64,000 nucleotides of DNA from Desulfobacterium sp. Its GTDB lineage: Bacteria; Desulfobacterota; Desulfobacteria; Desulfobacterales; Desulfobacteraceae. The notes beneath the pieces are model-generated. The model worked only from the letters and a program-made list of their open reading frames with translations. It made no database searches and was not told the DNA's origin. The stretch's first letter is position 1, and every line of letters begins with the position of its first letter. Position numbers and translations under genes: made by a program. The stretch covers positions 1 to 64,000 of the forward strand of contig JAQYWC010000067.1 in the NCBI GenBank assembly GCA_030145245.1. The letters are read 5' to 3'. Below are positions 1 through 9,214 of the stretch, one piece after another.

Positions 1-2
1 AA

Positions 3-1592
3 CAACCGGCAGAAAAGAGCCCTCCCCCAAAGGAGCCAGGCGCGGCCATGCCCGCGATAGCCCTGTCCGTGGATCAATTTGCCATCACAAACGGCCTTGT
101 CCGCTACAGGGACCAAGGGCAATCCATTGAAAAGGAGATCTCCGGCATAAATCTGAGCCTTGAGGATCTCAACCTTACCAACCCTATTAAACTCAAGTTC
201 TCAGCCCTGGCTGACGGCCATTCCGTTGCCCTCAACGGCCTGGTCGGCCCCCTTGGAAAAGAGCCCGGCAAGGGAACCATCCCCCTTGATATCACCCTCA
301 ATGCCCTGGACGAGATCACCATGACGGTCAAGGGGGTTGTGGTGGATCCCATCCTGGCCCCGAATTTTGACCTCAACCTTGCCCTGCCCCCCTTTTCCCC
401 CAGGAAACTCATGACCGCCCTTGGAAGTGAGAATTTAGTAAAAACAGCCGATCCAAAGGTCCTGGAGCGTCTCTCCCTCAACCTGAATCTCAAGGGAGAT
501 CCCGGGAAGGTGGCTGTTTCAGGCGGCGTCCTCGGCCTGGACGACTCCACCATAAAATTCTCGGCCCAGGCCAGGGAGTTCTCCAAACCCGATCTTGCCT
601 TTGACATGGCACTTGACCAGATCAATCTCGATCGCTACCTTCCCCCGGCCCCCCCAAAAGAAAACCCGCCCACGGTTCCGGCCACCGGACCACCGCAAAA
701 GCCTGCCCCCCGGGGCAAGACAGATTACACCCCCCTCAGGAAACTTGTTATCGACGGAAGCGTCACCATTGGATCGCTTGTAGCCAACCGGGCAAAGATG
801 GAAGATCTCCAAATGAAGATCAAGGGGAAAAACGGGCGGTTCGACATCGATCCCCTGGGGCTCAAGCTCTACCAGGGCAACATCGCATCCTCGGCAGGCC
901 TGGATTTCAGGACCGACACCCCAAAACTCAACCTCAACCTTGAAGCCAGGGATATAGAATCAGGTCCCCTTCTCACCGATGTGCTGGAAAAGGAGATCAT
1001 CCATGGCAAGCTTGAGTCAAGCCTCAAGTTCTCCCTCACGGGCGATACCCCGGATACCGTCAAAAAGAGCCTGAACGGCAACGGGTATCTTAAATTCCTG
1101 GACGGCGCCATCGTGGGTATCGACATCCCGGGGATGGTAAGAAACGTGAAGGCAAGCTTCATGGGTGGAGAAAAATCAACGGAAAAGCCCCGCACCGACT
1201 TTGCAGAACTCCATGTGCCCTTCACCATCAGCAACGGCCTGGTCAACACCCCGGGCACAACCCTTGTCTCACCCCTTCTCCGGATTACGGTAAAGGGAAA
1301 GACCGATCTGGTAAAAGAGACCCTGGACATGCGGGTGGAACCCAAGTTCGTCGCCACCCTGAAAGGACAGGGGGATACCAAAGAGCGCTCCGGCATCATG
1401 GTGCCGGTCCTGATCTCCGGCACCTTTGCCAAACCCAAATTCAGCCCGGACCTGAAATCCATGGTCAAATCGGTCATTCCGACCGAAGAGGAGCTCAAAA
1501 AAGTCATCAAGGACGGCAAAATTGACAAGGAGGAGCTGAAAAAGACGGAAGAAAAGGTCAAGGAGCTGTTCAAGGGATTTAAAATAAAGTAA
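3..1592 (+). CDS. AsmA-family protein, C-terminal part (5' end outside window)
   Basis: The frame is open from the first bases of the window through the track's ATG at 48, so the true start lies upstream and this is a 5'-partial gene. What remains resembles the middle and C-terminal parts of AsmA-type proteins, which are long beta-rich periplasmic proteins anchored to the inner membrane and linked to outer-membrane biogenesis or lipid transport. A Pro-rich linker of about 30 residues (near residues 195-225 of the track ORF) separates two beta-rich segments. The second segment carries the usual AsmA run of short beta repeats, and the C-terminus is a highly charged Lys/Glu helix. The N-terminal membrane anchor expected for the family is not visible because it would lie off-window. 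The family call is from overall sequence character rather than a catalytic motif. Confidence 0.75.
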   Translation, partial: QPAEKSPPPKEPGAAMPAIALSVDQFAITNGLVRYRDQGQSIEKEISGINLSLEDLNLTNPIKLKFSALADGHSVALNGLVGPLGKEPGKGTIPLDITLNALDEITMTVKGVVVDPILAPNFDLNLALPPFSPRKLMTALGSENLVKTADPKVLERLSLNLNLKGDPGKVAVSGGVLGLDDSTIKFSAQAREFSKPDLAFDMALDQINLDRYLPPAPPKENPPTVPATGPPQKPAPRGKTDYTPLRKLVIDGSVTIGSLVANRAKMEDLQMKIKGKNGRFDIDPLGLKLYQGNIASSAGLDFRTDTPKLNLNLEARDIESGPLLTDVLEKEIIHGKLESSLKFSLTGDTPDTVKKSLNGNGYLKFLDGAIVGIDIPGMVRNVKASFMGGEKSTEKPRTDFAELHVPFTISNGLVNTPGTTLVSPLLRITVKGKTDLVKETLDMRVEPKFVATLKGQGDTKERSGIMVPVLISGTFAKPKFSPDLKSMVKSVIPTEEELKKVIKDGKIDKEELKKTEEKVKELFKGFKIK

Positions 1593-1603
1593 TCAGCGCC
1601 TTG

Positions 1604-2347
1604 TCAGACCCCCTTACCCGTGGTCAAAAAGTGCGCCCAGTCACTGCGGCCGAGCCTGGCTGCATCCCTGGCAGAACGATGGTGGTCATAGGCAACCTTG
1701 ATATGCGCCACCATCCAGCCGGCCTCAACTTGTTCAACCATGGCATATGATGCATGGGGGCTAAAGTTCTCCATGGAATGGGGGACAGGGTCTTCATCTG
1801 TATAGGCCGGCAGCCCCACACTTCCCGGATTCACAACCAGCTGACCGGTACTCAGTTCAACCGTGCGCGGCATATGGGTATGCCCGCAAATGATCACCTT
1901 AGAGGCCTGGCCATTCAGCAGCTCCAGGATTTCAGCATCATCACGCACCCTTGGATAACCGGATTCAACGTTTTCCAGCAAGTAAGCAAGGTCGCAGGCT
2001 GGGGTACCGTGGCAAAGATAGATCTCATCGGTCAGCTGGCAATCAAAGGGAAGCGACTTCATCCAGGCCAATGGCTCCTGGCCCAGATCTTCCAGAATAA
2101 ACTGCAGGGTGGGATTTGATTCTATTTCATGGGGTGTGGCCTCATAAATCAGACGATCCTGGTTACCACTGATTGTGACAACCCCATGGTCCATGAGTTT
2201 GTCATAGGTGGCCCTGGGTGCGATGGGCCCATATAGCGTATCCCCAAGATTGACCATGAGATCAGCAGAACGTTTCCTAACGTCATCAATGACGGCCTCC
2301 AATGCATACACATTACTATGGATATCAGCCAACGCTGCAATTTTCAT
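1604..2347 (-). CDS. metallophosphoesterase (YfcE/MJ0936-like)
   Basis: A 247-residue cytoplasmic calcineurin-like phosphoesterase. The metal-binding motifs occur in order: DIH near residue 8, a GD motif (NLGDTLYG), GNQD where the family usually has GNHD, a CHGTP block, and GHTH near residue 155. This pattern fits small bacterial phosphodiesterases or phosphatases of the YfcE/MJ0936 group, which use a dinuclear metal centre; the substrate cannot be read from sequence. His-to-Gln in the GNH motif is a notable change at a position that usually supports catalysis. The start is supported by AGGAG seven bases before the ATG. It lies convergent to the AsmA gene with an 11-bp gap, and no partner gene is evident. 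Confidence 0.85.
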   Translation of the reverse strand: MKIAALADIHSNVYALEAVIDDVRKRSADLMVNLGDTLYGPIAPRATYDKLMDHGVVTISGNQDRLIYEATPHEIESNPTLQFILEDLGQEPLAWMKSLPFDCQLTDEIYLCHGTPACDLAYLLENVESGYPRVRDDAEILELLNGQASKVIICGHTHMPRTVELSTGQLVVNPGSVGLPAYTDEDPVPHSMENFSPHASYAMVEQVEAGWMVAHIKVAYDHHRSARDAARLGRSDWAHFLTTGKGV

Positions 2348-2443
2348 CTTAACTCTCCTGACCTTGTTGAAACCTGTTCACGATATTGGGTAATCCGTTC
2401 ATATATCCCATGCTTTGTCAACAACATTTCCGCCAGTATCGCC

Positions 2444-3349
2444 CTAGGACTGGGATGGCTCCCTGGCTCCCCGGGTTGTATCGAGTCTCAGCCTGATGGC
2501 AGCCTCTGTGACCGGCCCCGGGATGCCATCGGCGACGATCCCTGCGGCAACCTGAAACGCTTTCACAGCCTTTCGCGTGGCCGGGCCATGGCGACCGTCA
2601 ACAACGAGTTTTGGATCTGCCCCAAGGTCATTGAGGGCCCGCTGGAGCCACGTTACAGAGCCATCCTCCTGACTCGCTTCCCAGGCCTCCTCCGGCTCAT
2701 CGCCGGCCTTCAGCAACGCCCACACCTTATTGAACCATGCTTCACGGTCGGCGAAACCTATCAAGCCACCGTTGATACGACGGGTAATCGTGCGGATATC
2801 ATTCTTGTCCGCAAGGTGGTTCAGGTTGTTTGCCGTCCACTCATGCAGGGCTGGTTTCAAGGCGTGTTCAGGAACAATCACCAGATCGGGTTTGCCTTCG
2901 AAGTCAATCCCGCAGGCGTCTCCCATGCGTCGGTGATTGTCCCGTCCGGTGGTTTGGAGCACCCCGTTACCCCGGTAGCGAAATCCGTCGCCGGGCTTCG
3001 TATTGCCAAGTTCCCTTGCCTTACGCGGGTTGCCGAGGCCATACACCCTCTCGGCGATCGCTTCCGGGTGGCGAACCAATTTATCAGCCTCTGCAACCGT
3101 CACCGCAGCGGAATGATGATGGACCCCGAATATCTCAACGAGCCGGGACGCAGAGTAGTTCATGTTCTCCCGCAGGATCGTGAACCCACCCGTCTCATGC
3201 AGGGCCTGGGCCAGGAAATGGGCCATGCGCAGGTGGGTAGTAATTCCGTGGGTCTCAAACAGAGAATCGCCTTTCCGGATTGCTTCACGATAATTGTCCC
3301 GGGCGTTGGGGGCAAGGCGATTGACAGCGTCCATGGTCTTGCTGGTCAT
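2444..3349 (-). CDS. GH19 endolysin/chitinase-like protein with C-terminal peptidoglycan-binding domain
   Basis: The track ORF begins at 3415, but an AGGAGG eight bases before the ATG at 3349 makes the 301-residue product (starting MTSKTMDAV) more likely. Residues about 15-210 look like a glycoside hydrolase family 19 lysozyme/chitinase fold: ALHETGG contains the candidate catalytic Glu near residue 52, and YRGNGVLQTTGRDNH matches the conserved second active-site block. Residues about 225-285 form a PG_binding_1 repeat (WLQRALNDLG, then VDGRHGPATRKAVKAFQ). The combination is typical of phage endolysins and of some secretion-system muramidases. No signal peptide, holin or other phage gene is nearby, so it is probably a stray endolysin or effector. 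It is preceded on the same strand by the DUF1287 gene. Confidence 0.85.
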   Translation of the reverse strand: MTSKTMDAVNRLAPNARDNYREAIRKGDSLFETHGITTHLRMAHFLAQALHETGGFTILRENMNYSASRLVEIFGVHHHSAAVTVAEADKLVRHPEAIAERVYGLGNPRKARELGNTKPGDGFRYRGNGVLQTTGRDNHRRMGDACGIDFEGKPDLVIVPEHALKPALHEWTANNLNHLADKNDIRTITRRINGGLIGFADREAWFNKVWALLKAGDEPEEAWEASQEDGSVTWLQRALNDLGADPKLVVDGRHGPATRKAVKAFQVAAGIVADGIPGPVTEAAIRLRLDTTRGAREPSQS

Positions 3350-3423
3350 GGAAGGTTCCTCCTTTTTCTTGCATGGATGATTGAATACCTGTCCCCGGGG
3401 AATTTTTATCCCCAAAGGAAAGT

Positions 3424-4086
3424 TTACTGACTACGGTAATGACCAATTATTTTCCATTCGCCCAAAGAAAGCCGAAGCAGCTTTGGACCTTCAAGGAGAT
3501 CTTGTTCAATCGTTTTTCCTGCAAAGACAAAAGGAATGTAGCTCATATTGTGTATGACGTATGGGAAGCCATCACGACGTTTTTTTTTACCTATGATACC
3601 AATGTGAAAATGTATTGTTGATCCAATATCCCAGATAACGATATCCCCGGGTTGCCAGTCCCCGGGTTTATCTATTTTGGTTGAAAGACTTTTCCATTTT
3701 CGCCTGAAAAAAGTTTTCAGTATCCACACCCTGCGTTGATCAATATACTTGTCCGGGGTTTTGACTCCATATGCTTTCTTGTTTGATAAAAGGTCCACAT
3801 GGACTAATTCCTGTAAATCCATACCAGCATTCCGAAGTGCTCTCACAACCAGATCTGCGCATATTCCTTCTTTTGGATTGACGTCACCATTTGGATATAC
3901 GGGCCTGCCGGTATTTTCCCCATTCCTGTATGTTAGCGGAAAATACGTTTCAAGCATTTCCGTATTATATCTTGTTTCGTTCTCAATCTCATCATAGGCG
4001 CCAATCACAATTTCATCATTTACTTGTGCCTGGCAGCTATAAGCAAGAATAACTGACAACCCAACGATTACTAACGCATATTTCAT
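3424..4086 (-). CDS. DUF1287 protein, exported, probable NlpC/P60-like fold
   Basis: The chosen start is the internal Met at 4086, preceded by GGGAG. It gives a 220-residue protein with a hydrophobic signal segment ending near a Cys (ILAYSC), so it is either secreted or a lipoprotein. The body has the DUF1287 landmarks: a GICADLVVRALR block with a candidate nucleophile Cys, DQRRVWILKTFF, PGDIVIWD, and a HFHIGIIG block with candidate His. The Cys-then-His order resembles papain-like cell-wall amidases; that activity is inferred, not demonstrated for this family. It lies 74 bp upstream of the GH19 gene on the same strand, so the two may form a cell-wall-hydrolase pair. Its base composition is visibly more AT-rich than that of the flanking genes. 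Confidence 0.75.
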   Translation of the reverse strand: MKYALVIVGLSVILAYSCQAQVNDEIVIGAYDEIENETRYNTEMLETYFPLTYRNGENTGRPVYPNGDVNPKEGICADLVVRALRNAGMDLQELVHVDLLSNKKAYGVKTPDKYIDQRRVWILKTFFRRKWKSLSTKIDKPGDWQPGDIVIWDIGSTIHFHIGIIGKKKRRDGFPYVIHNMSYIPFVFAGKTIEQDLLEGPKLLRLSLGEWKIIGHYRSQ

Positions 4087-4198
4087 TATAGTGTACTCCC
4101 GGCATTGAGGGCGGCGACATTTTGCCGTCGTCAAAAAGCCTGTACGGTTTTGATTTTTCCGGCAGATCCTGGTATGATTCTCGATTTAACCTGCGGCA

Positions 4199-4780
4199 GT
4201 GAGTTTCATGCATCACGTCCTAACGGAGTCTATTTTGGAACAATCCCTTCTCTCAAACTACCACAACCTGGTGAAAAAGATCGACAGTTTCTGCCAGGCC
4301 ATGGAAAAACGCTACCCAGAGTCCCTGGCCTGCAAAAAAGGGTGCAGCAGCTGTTGCCGCCACATCTCCCTCTTTCCCGTGGAAGCGCTGGCCCTCAGCA
4401 TGGCCCTGGATACCCTGCCCCTGGAAACCCGGGAAAAGATACGGCACCGGGCCCTGACCACCGATGCCGACGGACCATGCCCCTTACTTGAGGATGGCGC
4501 CTGCCTCATGTACCGCCACCGGCCCATCATCTGCCGGACCCACGGCCTGCCCATCCTGGTGACAGCGGAATCCGGCACCCGCCTGGACCACTGCCCCTTA
4601 AATTTCACCACAGGGGAACCACCAGAGAAGGCCTTTTCCCTGGATCTGGAGCAACTCAACACCCTCTTGTCCGCCGTCAACAACCTGTTTCTGGAAGAGG
4701 CCTTCCCTGAGGAGAGCCTGCCCCAGCGCATCCTCCTCTCAGAGGCCCTGCTCATGGAATGCCAGGTGACCTGCGCCTGA
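4199..4780 (+). CDS. YkgJ-family cysteine cluster protein
   Basis: A protein of up to 193 residues with the zinc- or iron-chelating cysteine cluster of the YkgJ/UPF0153 family. CKKGCSSCC appears near residue 45, CPLLEDGACLMYRHRPIICRTHG about 45 residues later, and a final DHCP. Such proteins are small, cytoplasmic and of unknown function. The start is uncertain. The track begins at a GTG at 4199 without a clear Shine-Dalgarno site; a TTG at 4235 preceded by CGGAG at five bases is an alternative that removes 12 residues. It is divergent from the DUF1287 gene and is followed by a strong stem-loop. Confidence 0.8.
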   Translation: MSFMHHVLTESILEQSLLSNYHNLVKKIDSFCQAMEKRYPESLACKKGCSSCCRHISLFPVEALALSMALDTLPLETREKIRHRALTTDADGPCPLLEDGACLMYRHRPIICRTHGLPILVTAESGTRLDHCPLNFTTGEPPEKAFSLDLEQLNTLLSAVNNLFLEEAFPEESLPQRILLSEALLMECQVTCA

Positions 4781-4785
4781 CGCCA

Positions 4786-4823
4786 AAGAATTGTGTCGAC
4801 CAGAAAAAGTCGGCACAATTCTT
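4786..4823 (+). terminator. 15-bp stem-loop after YkgJ gene
   Basis: Arms at 4786-4800 and 4809-4823 (AAGAATTGTGTCGAC and GTCGGCACAATTCTT) pair over 15 positions with a single G-U wobble and an 8-nt loop. It begins five bases after the stop codon. No immediate U-tract follows, so factor-independent termination is uncertain; a processing or stability hairpin is the alternative. Confidence 0.5.
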
Positions 4824-5046
4824 AAGGTTCTGATTGCTTATTTATTTTTTCATCACGGGTACCTTTTTTCCATATTCCAGTCTCTGTTTCAAATTGCCTG
4901 AACCCAAGAATAATACCGCCTGAACAATGGGCAGCTAAGGAATATATCTCTGGATTTTTCCTGTTCATCATTAAGGGCGGTTGGTGCTGAAACCAATACG
5001 GGTATTTTCAAACCCCACTCCTTTTTTTAAAAGATATAAAATTTTG

Positions 5047-5484
5047 CTATTTTTTCTCCCCACCTTTGCTGATTTGCTTAATCGATTGTGTCCAGAGTGA
5101 ATTTTCCTTAGAGATAAGCCCTTCGATACGTTCAACCAACACAGAAAACTTATCTTCTGTGTCGTAGGGTTTTATGCCGGTAAGATAATAAAATTTCTCA
5201 TGTTTTAAATGTTCAACAGTTGTACGATATTGAATCCAATTTTCATGAAATTTAAACAATGATGATGTTGCAGCGGAGACTGCGATTAATACCCCCAACC
5301 CCCCAACGATCCAGGTCCCATAGGGGATTTTATCACCCATCCCTGAAAGGAATGGTATAAGGGCTGCGGATATTATTTCAGAGAATCGAAGTCTTTTAAA
5401 CCAAATTTGGTTGTGCTTGCTTTTATTTCCGTACCATTCAATTTGATTTTCAAGCCGTTCTGAGAGATACTCTTGTTCATTCAT
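5047..5484 (-). CDS. DUF4231 two-helix membrane protein
   Basis: The Met at 5484, preceded by AAGGA at about seven bases, is preferred over the track start at 5586. The 145-residue product starts with an amphipathic YLSERLENQIEWYGNKS helix followed by two hydrophobic segments (around IISAALIPFLSGM and WIVGGLGVLIAVSAAT) and a cytoplasmic tail. This layout matches DUF4231, a 2TM family related to membrane proteins associated with SMODS/SLOG nucleotide-signalling modules. No nucleotidyltransferase or other defence partner is adjacent here, so a defence role is only a possibility. The gene is AT-rich compared with its neighbours, which hints at acquisition. Confidence 0.7.
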   Translation of the reverse strand: MNEQEYLSERLENQIEWYGNKSKHNQIWFKRLRFSEIISAALIPFLSGMGDKIPYGTWIVGGLGVLIAVSAATSSLFKFHENWIQYRTTVEHLKHEKFYYLTGIKPYDTEDKFSVLVERIEGLISKENSLWTQSIKQISKGGEKK

Positions 5485-5592
5485 GTTAATTTCCTTGTCC
5501 TTGAATGATACTCCACCTGTACCATACCACCCTACTAAAAAGCAATTGTAAGGATGGCTCTCCGTTCCAGCGAACCGATCATACAAACCGTA

Positions 5593-7593
5593 TCAGATTT
5601 TAAAGCTGCCCACGGCGGCCTGGAGTTTGTCCGCAAGCATGCGCAATTGCTCTGCGCTGACCTTCACCTCTCCGCCGCTGTTTGACATCCTTTGGGTGGA
5701 AGCGTTCACCCCGTTGATATCGGAGGATATCCTTGAGGCGGCGTCTGAGCTCTGGTTGACGTTTTCGGTGACATCGTCGATGCCGCTGGCCACCTGGCCG
5801 ATATTGGTTGCGATATCATTGGTGACCGAGGATTGCTCGTCAATGGAGGTGTCGATGGTTTTTACCATGGCGCTCACCTCTTTGATTGCGGTGGAGATTT
5901 CAGCAATATCCCCCACACTGTTTTCCGTGGTGGCCTGGATTCCCTGGATCCTGGATTTGATATCATCGGTGGCATGGGCGGTCTGCCGGGCAAGCTCCTT
6001 GATCTCGTTGGCAACCACGACAAATCCCTTGCCGGCCTCCCCGGCCCTGGCAGCCTCGATGGTGGCGTTCAATGAGAGAAGATTTGTCTGCTCCGAGATC
6101 TCGTTGATGGTCTGGGTGACCTGGCCGATCTTTTCGGCGGCGTCCCCGAGGCGTTCCATCTTTTCCAGGGCTTTTTCGGCTTTTACTACGGCGGATTCCG
6201 TCATCTGCCTTGCATTGTCGGAACTTGTGGCAACGCCCTGGAAGGTTGCGCTCATCTGGTCGGCGGCAGCGGCGATCATGCCGGTTTTCACCGAGGTTTC
6301 CCCCATGGTGACGGCAATGGCGCCGATGTTGCTGCTGGTCTGGTCGGTGGCCGTTGCAACGGTGACCACCTTTTCCGAGGTTTCCATGGTTTCGGTCACA
6401 AGATCGGAAGCGATGGTGAGAAGGGCTCCGGACGAGGTGCTGACATTTTTGGCGCTGGTGGAGATGTTGGAGACGATTCCCTGGAGCTTTTCCATGAAGA
6501 TGTTGAGCCAGGAGGCAAGCTCTCCGATCTCATCCTTGCTGGTTACGGGCAGGCGCATGGTCAGGTCGCCCTCACCGGTTGCGATATCCTTTATCCGGTT
6601 GACGGTTTCATTGATGGGCTTGGTAATGGTGCGGGAAGAAAAGAAAAGGCAGACGCCGACCCCTGCAACCAAAAGAAGAAGGCTTGCCAGGAGAATGGCG
6701 AACAACGCCCCGCTCATATCCCCTAAAAGCGCGTTGGAGGCGGTATCGATCAACTCGGCTTCATTGGCTTCGGCCACGAGATACCACCCCAGTGCCGGCA
6801 CATACCGGGTCATGACAATGATGCCATCCCCATTCCCGTCTGTCATGGTGAATGAGGCCTGCTCTTTTGAGAGCACCTCCTTGACATGGCCGGCCCAGCC
6901 GGGCTTGTCCGCAAGGTTCAGGGTCTGGAGCCAGGCCTGGTTTTTATGCATCTGGACAAGGCCGTTTTTATCCACCATATAGGTTTCGCCCCTGGCACCC
7001 ACCACCGTGTCGGTCACGCTCTTCATAAAGGCCTCAAGGTTCAGGGACACCGAGGTCAGGCCCAGGAATCGTCCGTTTTTCTCAATTCGCCGGTTGATAA
7101 AGGCGGTGGAGCCATACACCTTGTCATTGATGTGCACATTGATCGAGACCATCTCTTTGCTGTCCTTGAACGCCTTGAACCAGGTGTCCTGGTCGGTAAG
7201 CTGTTTCAGGGTCTGTTTTGAATCGTGGATATCGTAGTAATTCTGTGTGTCCCACAGGACCACGTTGGCCCCGTTGGTGCTGTAATGGGAGGTCACCCCC
7301 TGGAGAAGGGCATACACCGTTTCAACATCCCCCGGGGCTTCGCCGTCCATGATCCACTGGACTAAAAAGGGATTTTCTGCAACGAGAGTAAGGCCCGCTG
7401 CCGGTTCCAGGATGTTCCTGTCAACCACGGCTGAGATATTCTCCATGACCGCAGGCATGTGGATGGTCTGGAGCATCTTTCCCATGCAGGAGCGGCCGAT
7501 CCGATAACTTACCGAGGTCACGATGACGCAGGTAAACAGCAGCATGATCGCTATCAGAATGTTTAATTTTGTTCCAACCCGCTTCAGGCCCAT
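5593..7593 (-). CDS. methyl-accepting chemotaxis protein with Cache sensor
   Basis: A 666-residue chemoreceptor. TM1 covers about residues 10-30. A periplasmic double-Cache-like sensor domain follows to about residue 285 and includes the [10 protein letters not shown] and [12 protein letters not shown] blocks. TM2 is a Leu-rich segment near 290-312, followed by HAMP ([15 protein letters not shown]) and the cytoplasmic signalling domain, whose hairpin tip reads [19 protein letters not shown]. It would bind a small periplasmic ligand and control a CheA/CheW array. The start is well supported by GGAGGAG five bases before the ATG. It stands alone, with no che genes nearby. The ligand is unknown. 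Confidence 0.93.
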   Translation of the reverse strand: MGLKRVGTKLNILIAIMLLFTCVIVTSVSYRIGRSCMGKMLQTIHMPAVMENISAVVDRNILEPAAGLTLVAENPFLVQWIMDGEAPGDVETVYALLQGVTSHYSTNGANVVLWDTQNYYDIHDSKQTLKQLTDQDTWFKAFKDSKEMVSINVHINDKVYGSTAFINRRIEKNGRFLGLTSVSLNLEAFMKSVTDTVVGARGETYMVDKNGLVQMHKNQAWLQTLNLADKPGWAGHVKEVLSKEQASFTMTDGNGDGIIVMTRYVPALGWYLVAEANEAELIDTASNALLGDMSGALFAILLASLLLLVAGVGVCLFFSSRTITKPINETVNRIKDIATGEGDLTMRLPVTSKDEIGELASWLNIFMEKLQGIVSNISTSAKNVSTSSGALLTIASDLVTETMETSEKVVTVATATDQTSSNIGAIAVTMGETSVKTGMIAAAADQMSATFQGVATSSDNARQMTESAVVKAEKALEKMERLGDAAEKIGQVTQTINEISEQTNLLSLNATIEAARAGEAGKGFVVVANEIKELARQTAHATDDIKSRIQGIQATTENSVGDIAEISTAIKEVSAMVKTIDTSIDEQSSVTNDIATNIGQVASGIDDVTENVNQSSDAASRISSDINGVNASTQRMSNSGGEVKVSAEQLRMLADKLQAAVGSFKI

Positions 7594-7686
7594 AAAAACT
7601 CCTCCCCATGGATAACCGTATCAACATTCAACACCTGCATGACAGACTGGTACATACAAAAATATCAAAAGTTATGCAACTATATT

Positions 7687-7698
7687 TACTATATAGTA
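7687..7698. promoter_or_regulatory. 12-bp perfect palindrome upstream of the chemoreceptor gene
   Basis: TACTATATAGTA is self-complementary and lies about 95 bp upstream of the receptor ATG, in the 160-bp gap shared with the end of the MBL gene. It is AT-rich, so chance is a real alternative. Confidence 0.25.
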
Positions 7699-7753
7699 CA
7701 CCGCCTGCGATTACTAGGCCGGCCCCCGGGTGGAGGGGAGGAGTATGGCCCGC

Positions 7754-8743
7754 TCAGAACCGATAGGTATTCCCGGCTTTCATAACCAGGGTTTCACTGT
7801 CAAGCTCTGTTTCCATCCGTGCCAGGGAGCGGTCGCAGGTGTCATGGCCTGAAAGCAGCACCTTCGCGGGAGCAGCCCTGTTGATGGCACCAATGGTGCG
7901 GTCGAGATCCGGGTCTGCAATCCGCTGCCAGGGCGGTTTGCCCGTACCCAGGAAGGTCTGGAACCGGATGCCGGCCCGGTTGCCCCGGCCGTCGGAAACA
8001 GGAAAATGAAGCCCGCCCCCCACCCCATGGAGGGGATCGTCGCACAAACCAGCTGCCATGGCCAGGATCACCTCAATGGTGGGATGGCCGCAGCCGGTGA
8101 AGACCACCAGGCCCTTGTTACGGATCCTTGCCACCAGGGACTGCTCCTCGGTGTAGCCCATCATGAAAAGGCTCCTTGCCAGGGGACCGGTGGTGCCGAT
8201 GCCAGCGGCAAGCATCCGGGGAGCTGTGACAACCTCGGCCTCAAATCCCGGGGCTTGGCCATTGTCCGGCAGAAAGCAGGGCTTGGGCTCTCGTGGCATG
8301 AGATTGTCGGGCAGGGCGACCCGCCTTGACCGCTGGGCGGCAATTCCACCCATGTGGTCGCAGTGGAAATGGGAAATGGCCAGGGCATCGACCTGATCCG
8401 GATGAAATCCGAGTTTTTCGGCATTATGGCCAAAGGAAGGACGGGAGGGGCCAAACCCGACGTCAAAGAGCATGGAGCCAAGGTTGGTTTTAAAGAGATA
8501 GGAGACCCCGGCATCTCCCATAAAGCCTGCTTCGGCCCGCCACTCCACCAGCACCGTGATCTCAAGGAAATCCAGCTCAGGCAGGTCAAGGGGCTCGGCA
8601 GCCTTGATCCGCTGCTGGTTAAGGATGGCAGCCTTTGCCAGGTTTTCCCTGTAACGGCTGTTTTTGATCAATAACCAGGGGGCGATAACAGGGGACGCCA
8701 GGACAAGCCCCGGCCACCACAAGGGCGATATTCTGAATGACAT
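7754..8743 (-). CDS. MBL-fold metallohydrolase with N-terminal hydrophobic anchor
   Basis: A 329-residue metallo-beta-lactamase-fold protein with the metal motif HFHCDHMGG near residue 125, later FTGCGHPT, and a terminal GHDTCD. The block order resembles the archaeal-type dihydropterin-aminobenzene-phosphate-synthase-like MBL group rather than beta-lactamases or glyoxalase II. The N-terminus (about residues 8-25) is hydrophobic and could be an uncleaved membrane anchor. GAGG six bases upstream supports the ATG at 8743. The reaction is unknown: the family spans hydrolases and oxidoreductases. It lies downstream of the PPOX-like gene, with a hairpin between them. Confidence 0.82.
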   Translation of the reverse strand: MSFRISPLWWPGLVLASPVIAPWLLIKNSRYRENLAKAAILNQQRIKAAEPLDLPELDFLEITVLVEWRAEAGFMGDAGVSYLFKTNLGSMLFDVGFGPSRPSFGHNAEKLGFHPDQVDALAISHFHCDHMGGIAAQRSRRVALPDNLMPREPKPCFLPDNGQAPGFEAEVVTAPRMLAAGIGTTGPLARSLFMMGYTEEQSLVARIRNKGLVVFTGCGHPTIEVILAMAAGLCDDPLHGVGGGLHFPVSDGRGNRAGIRFQTFLGTGKPPWQRIADPDLDRTIGAINRAAPAKVLLSGHDTCDRSLARMETELDSETLVMKAGNTYRF

Positions 8744-8771
8744 GGGGAACCTCGCAAAAAGAGTCTGACGA

Positions 8772-8797
8772 AACGCGGCTCAATTCCGGGCCGCGTT
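8772..8797 (-). terminator. hairpin after the PPOX-like gene
   Basis: Perfect 8-bp GC-rich arms AACGCGGC and GCCGCGTT flank a 10-nt loop. Read on the minus strand, a short T-run follows about ten bases after the stem. The position, just 3' of the stop codon at 8814, fits a terminator or partial terminator ahead of the MBL gene. Confidence 0.5.
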
Positions 8798-8813
8798 CCG
8801 TTACGGTAACTGT

Positions 8814-9191
8814 TTATGCCAGCTTTTCTGCTCCTGAATAAACGGCTTCGATTCTCAGTGCTGCTGCGGCATGACCCGGATGCTTGGAAGGATTCCAGGT
8901 TTTCATGTCGTCATAGACCTCGCCACTGATCAGGTAATCAAACGATCCCTTGAGCTGAAAGGACTTGTTCTCCTTGGTGATAAAGAGAAGGGTTCCTTTG
9001 CTGCCCCCAAGGATGTTGGTTTTTGTCTTGTTAAAATAGTTATCTGCAACCACTACGGTGTCCTTGCCGTAAAGGCTGACACAGGACGCATAGATAGAAT
9101 TTGGGACTCCGTCCTCACCAACGGTGGTAAGGATAATGGGCCCCTGGCGGTCTTCCCATGCCTGGGCTACAAGTTCCGGTAATGCTGACAT
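8814..9191 (-). CDS. pyridoxamine 5'-phosphate oxidase-like flavoprotein
   Basis: The start at 9191 has a textbook AGGAGGAAC before the ATG and is preferred over the track's 9212, giving about 125 residues. The sequence has the split-barrel PPOX-like signature of small FMN-binding proteins: GPIILTTVGEDGVPNSIYAS, then a DNYFNKTKTNILGG block and KSFQLKGSFDYL. These proteins bind FMN and are often reductases or sensors rather than true PdxH enzymes; the sequence is too short to be PdxH. An unusually perfect palindromic operator sits in its predicted promoter, so it is probably controlled by a specific repressor. It is the likely first gene of a unit reading toward the MBL gene. Confidence 0.85.
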   Translation of the reverse strand: MSALPELVAQAWEDRQGPIILTTVGEDGVPNSIYASCVSLYGKDTVVVADNYFNKTKTNILGGSKGTLLFITKENKSFQLKGSFDYLISGEVYDDMKTWNPSKHPGHAAAALRIEAVYSGAEKLA

Positions 9192-9214
9192 TGTTCCTCC
9201 TGGAATAATCATTG

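Noticed and set aside
2444-4086. Prophage
   Set aside because: Only an endolysin-like gene is present; no integrase, capsid, tail, holin or attachment site was seen around it.
5627-6982. 451-aa plus-strand ORF
   Set aside because: Exact antisense of the chemoreceptor; its Ser/Ala/Ile-rich composition is typical of shadows.
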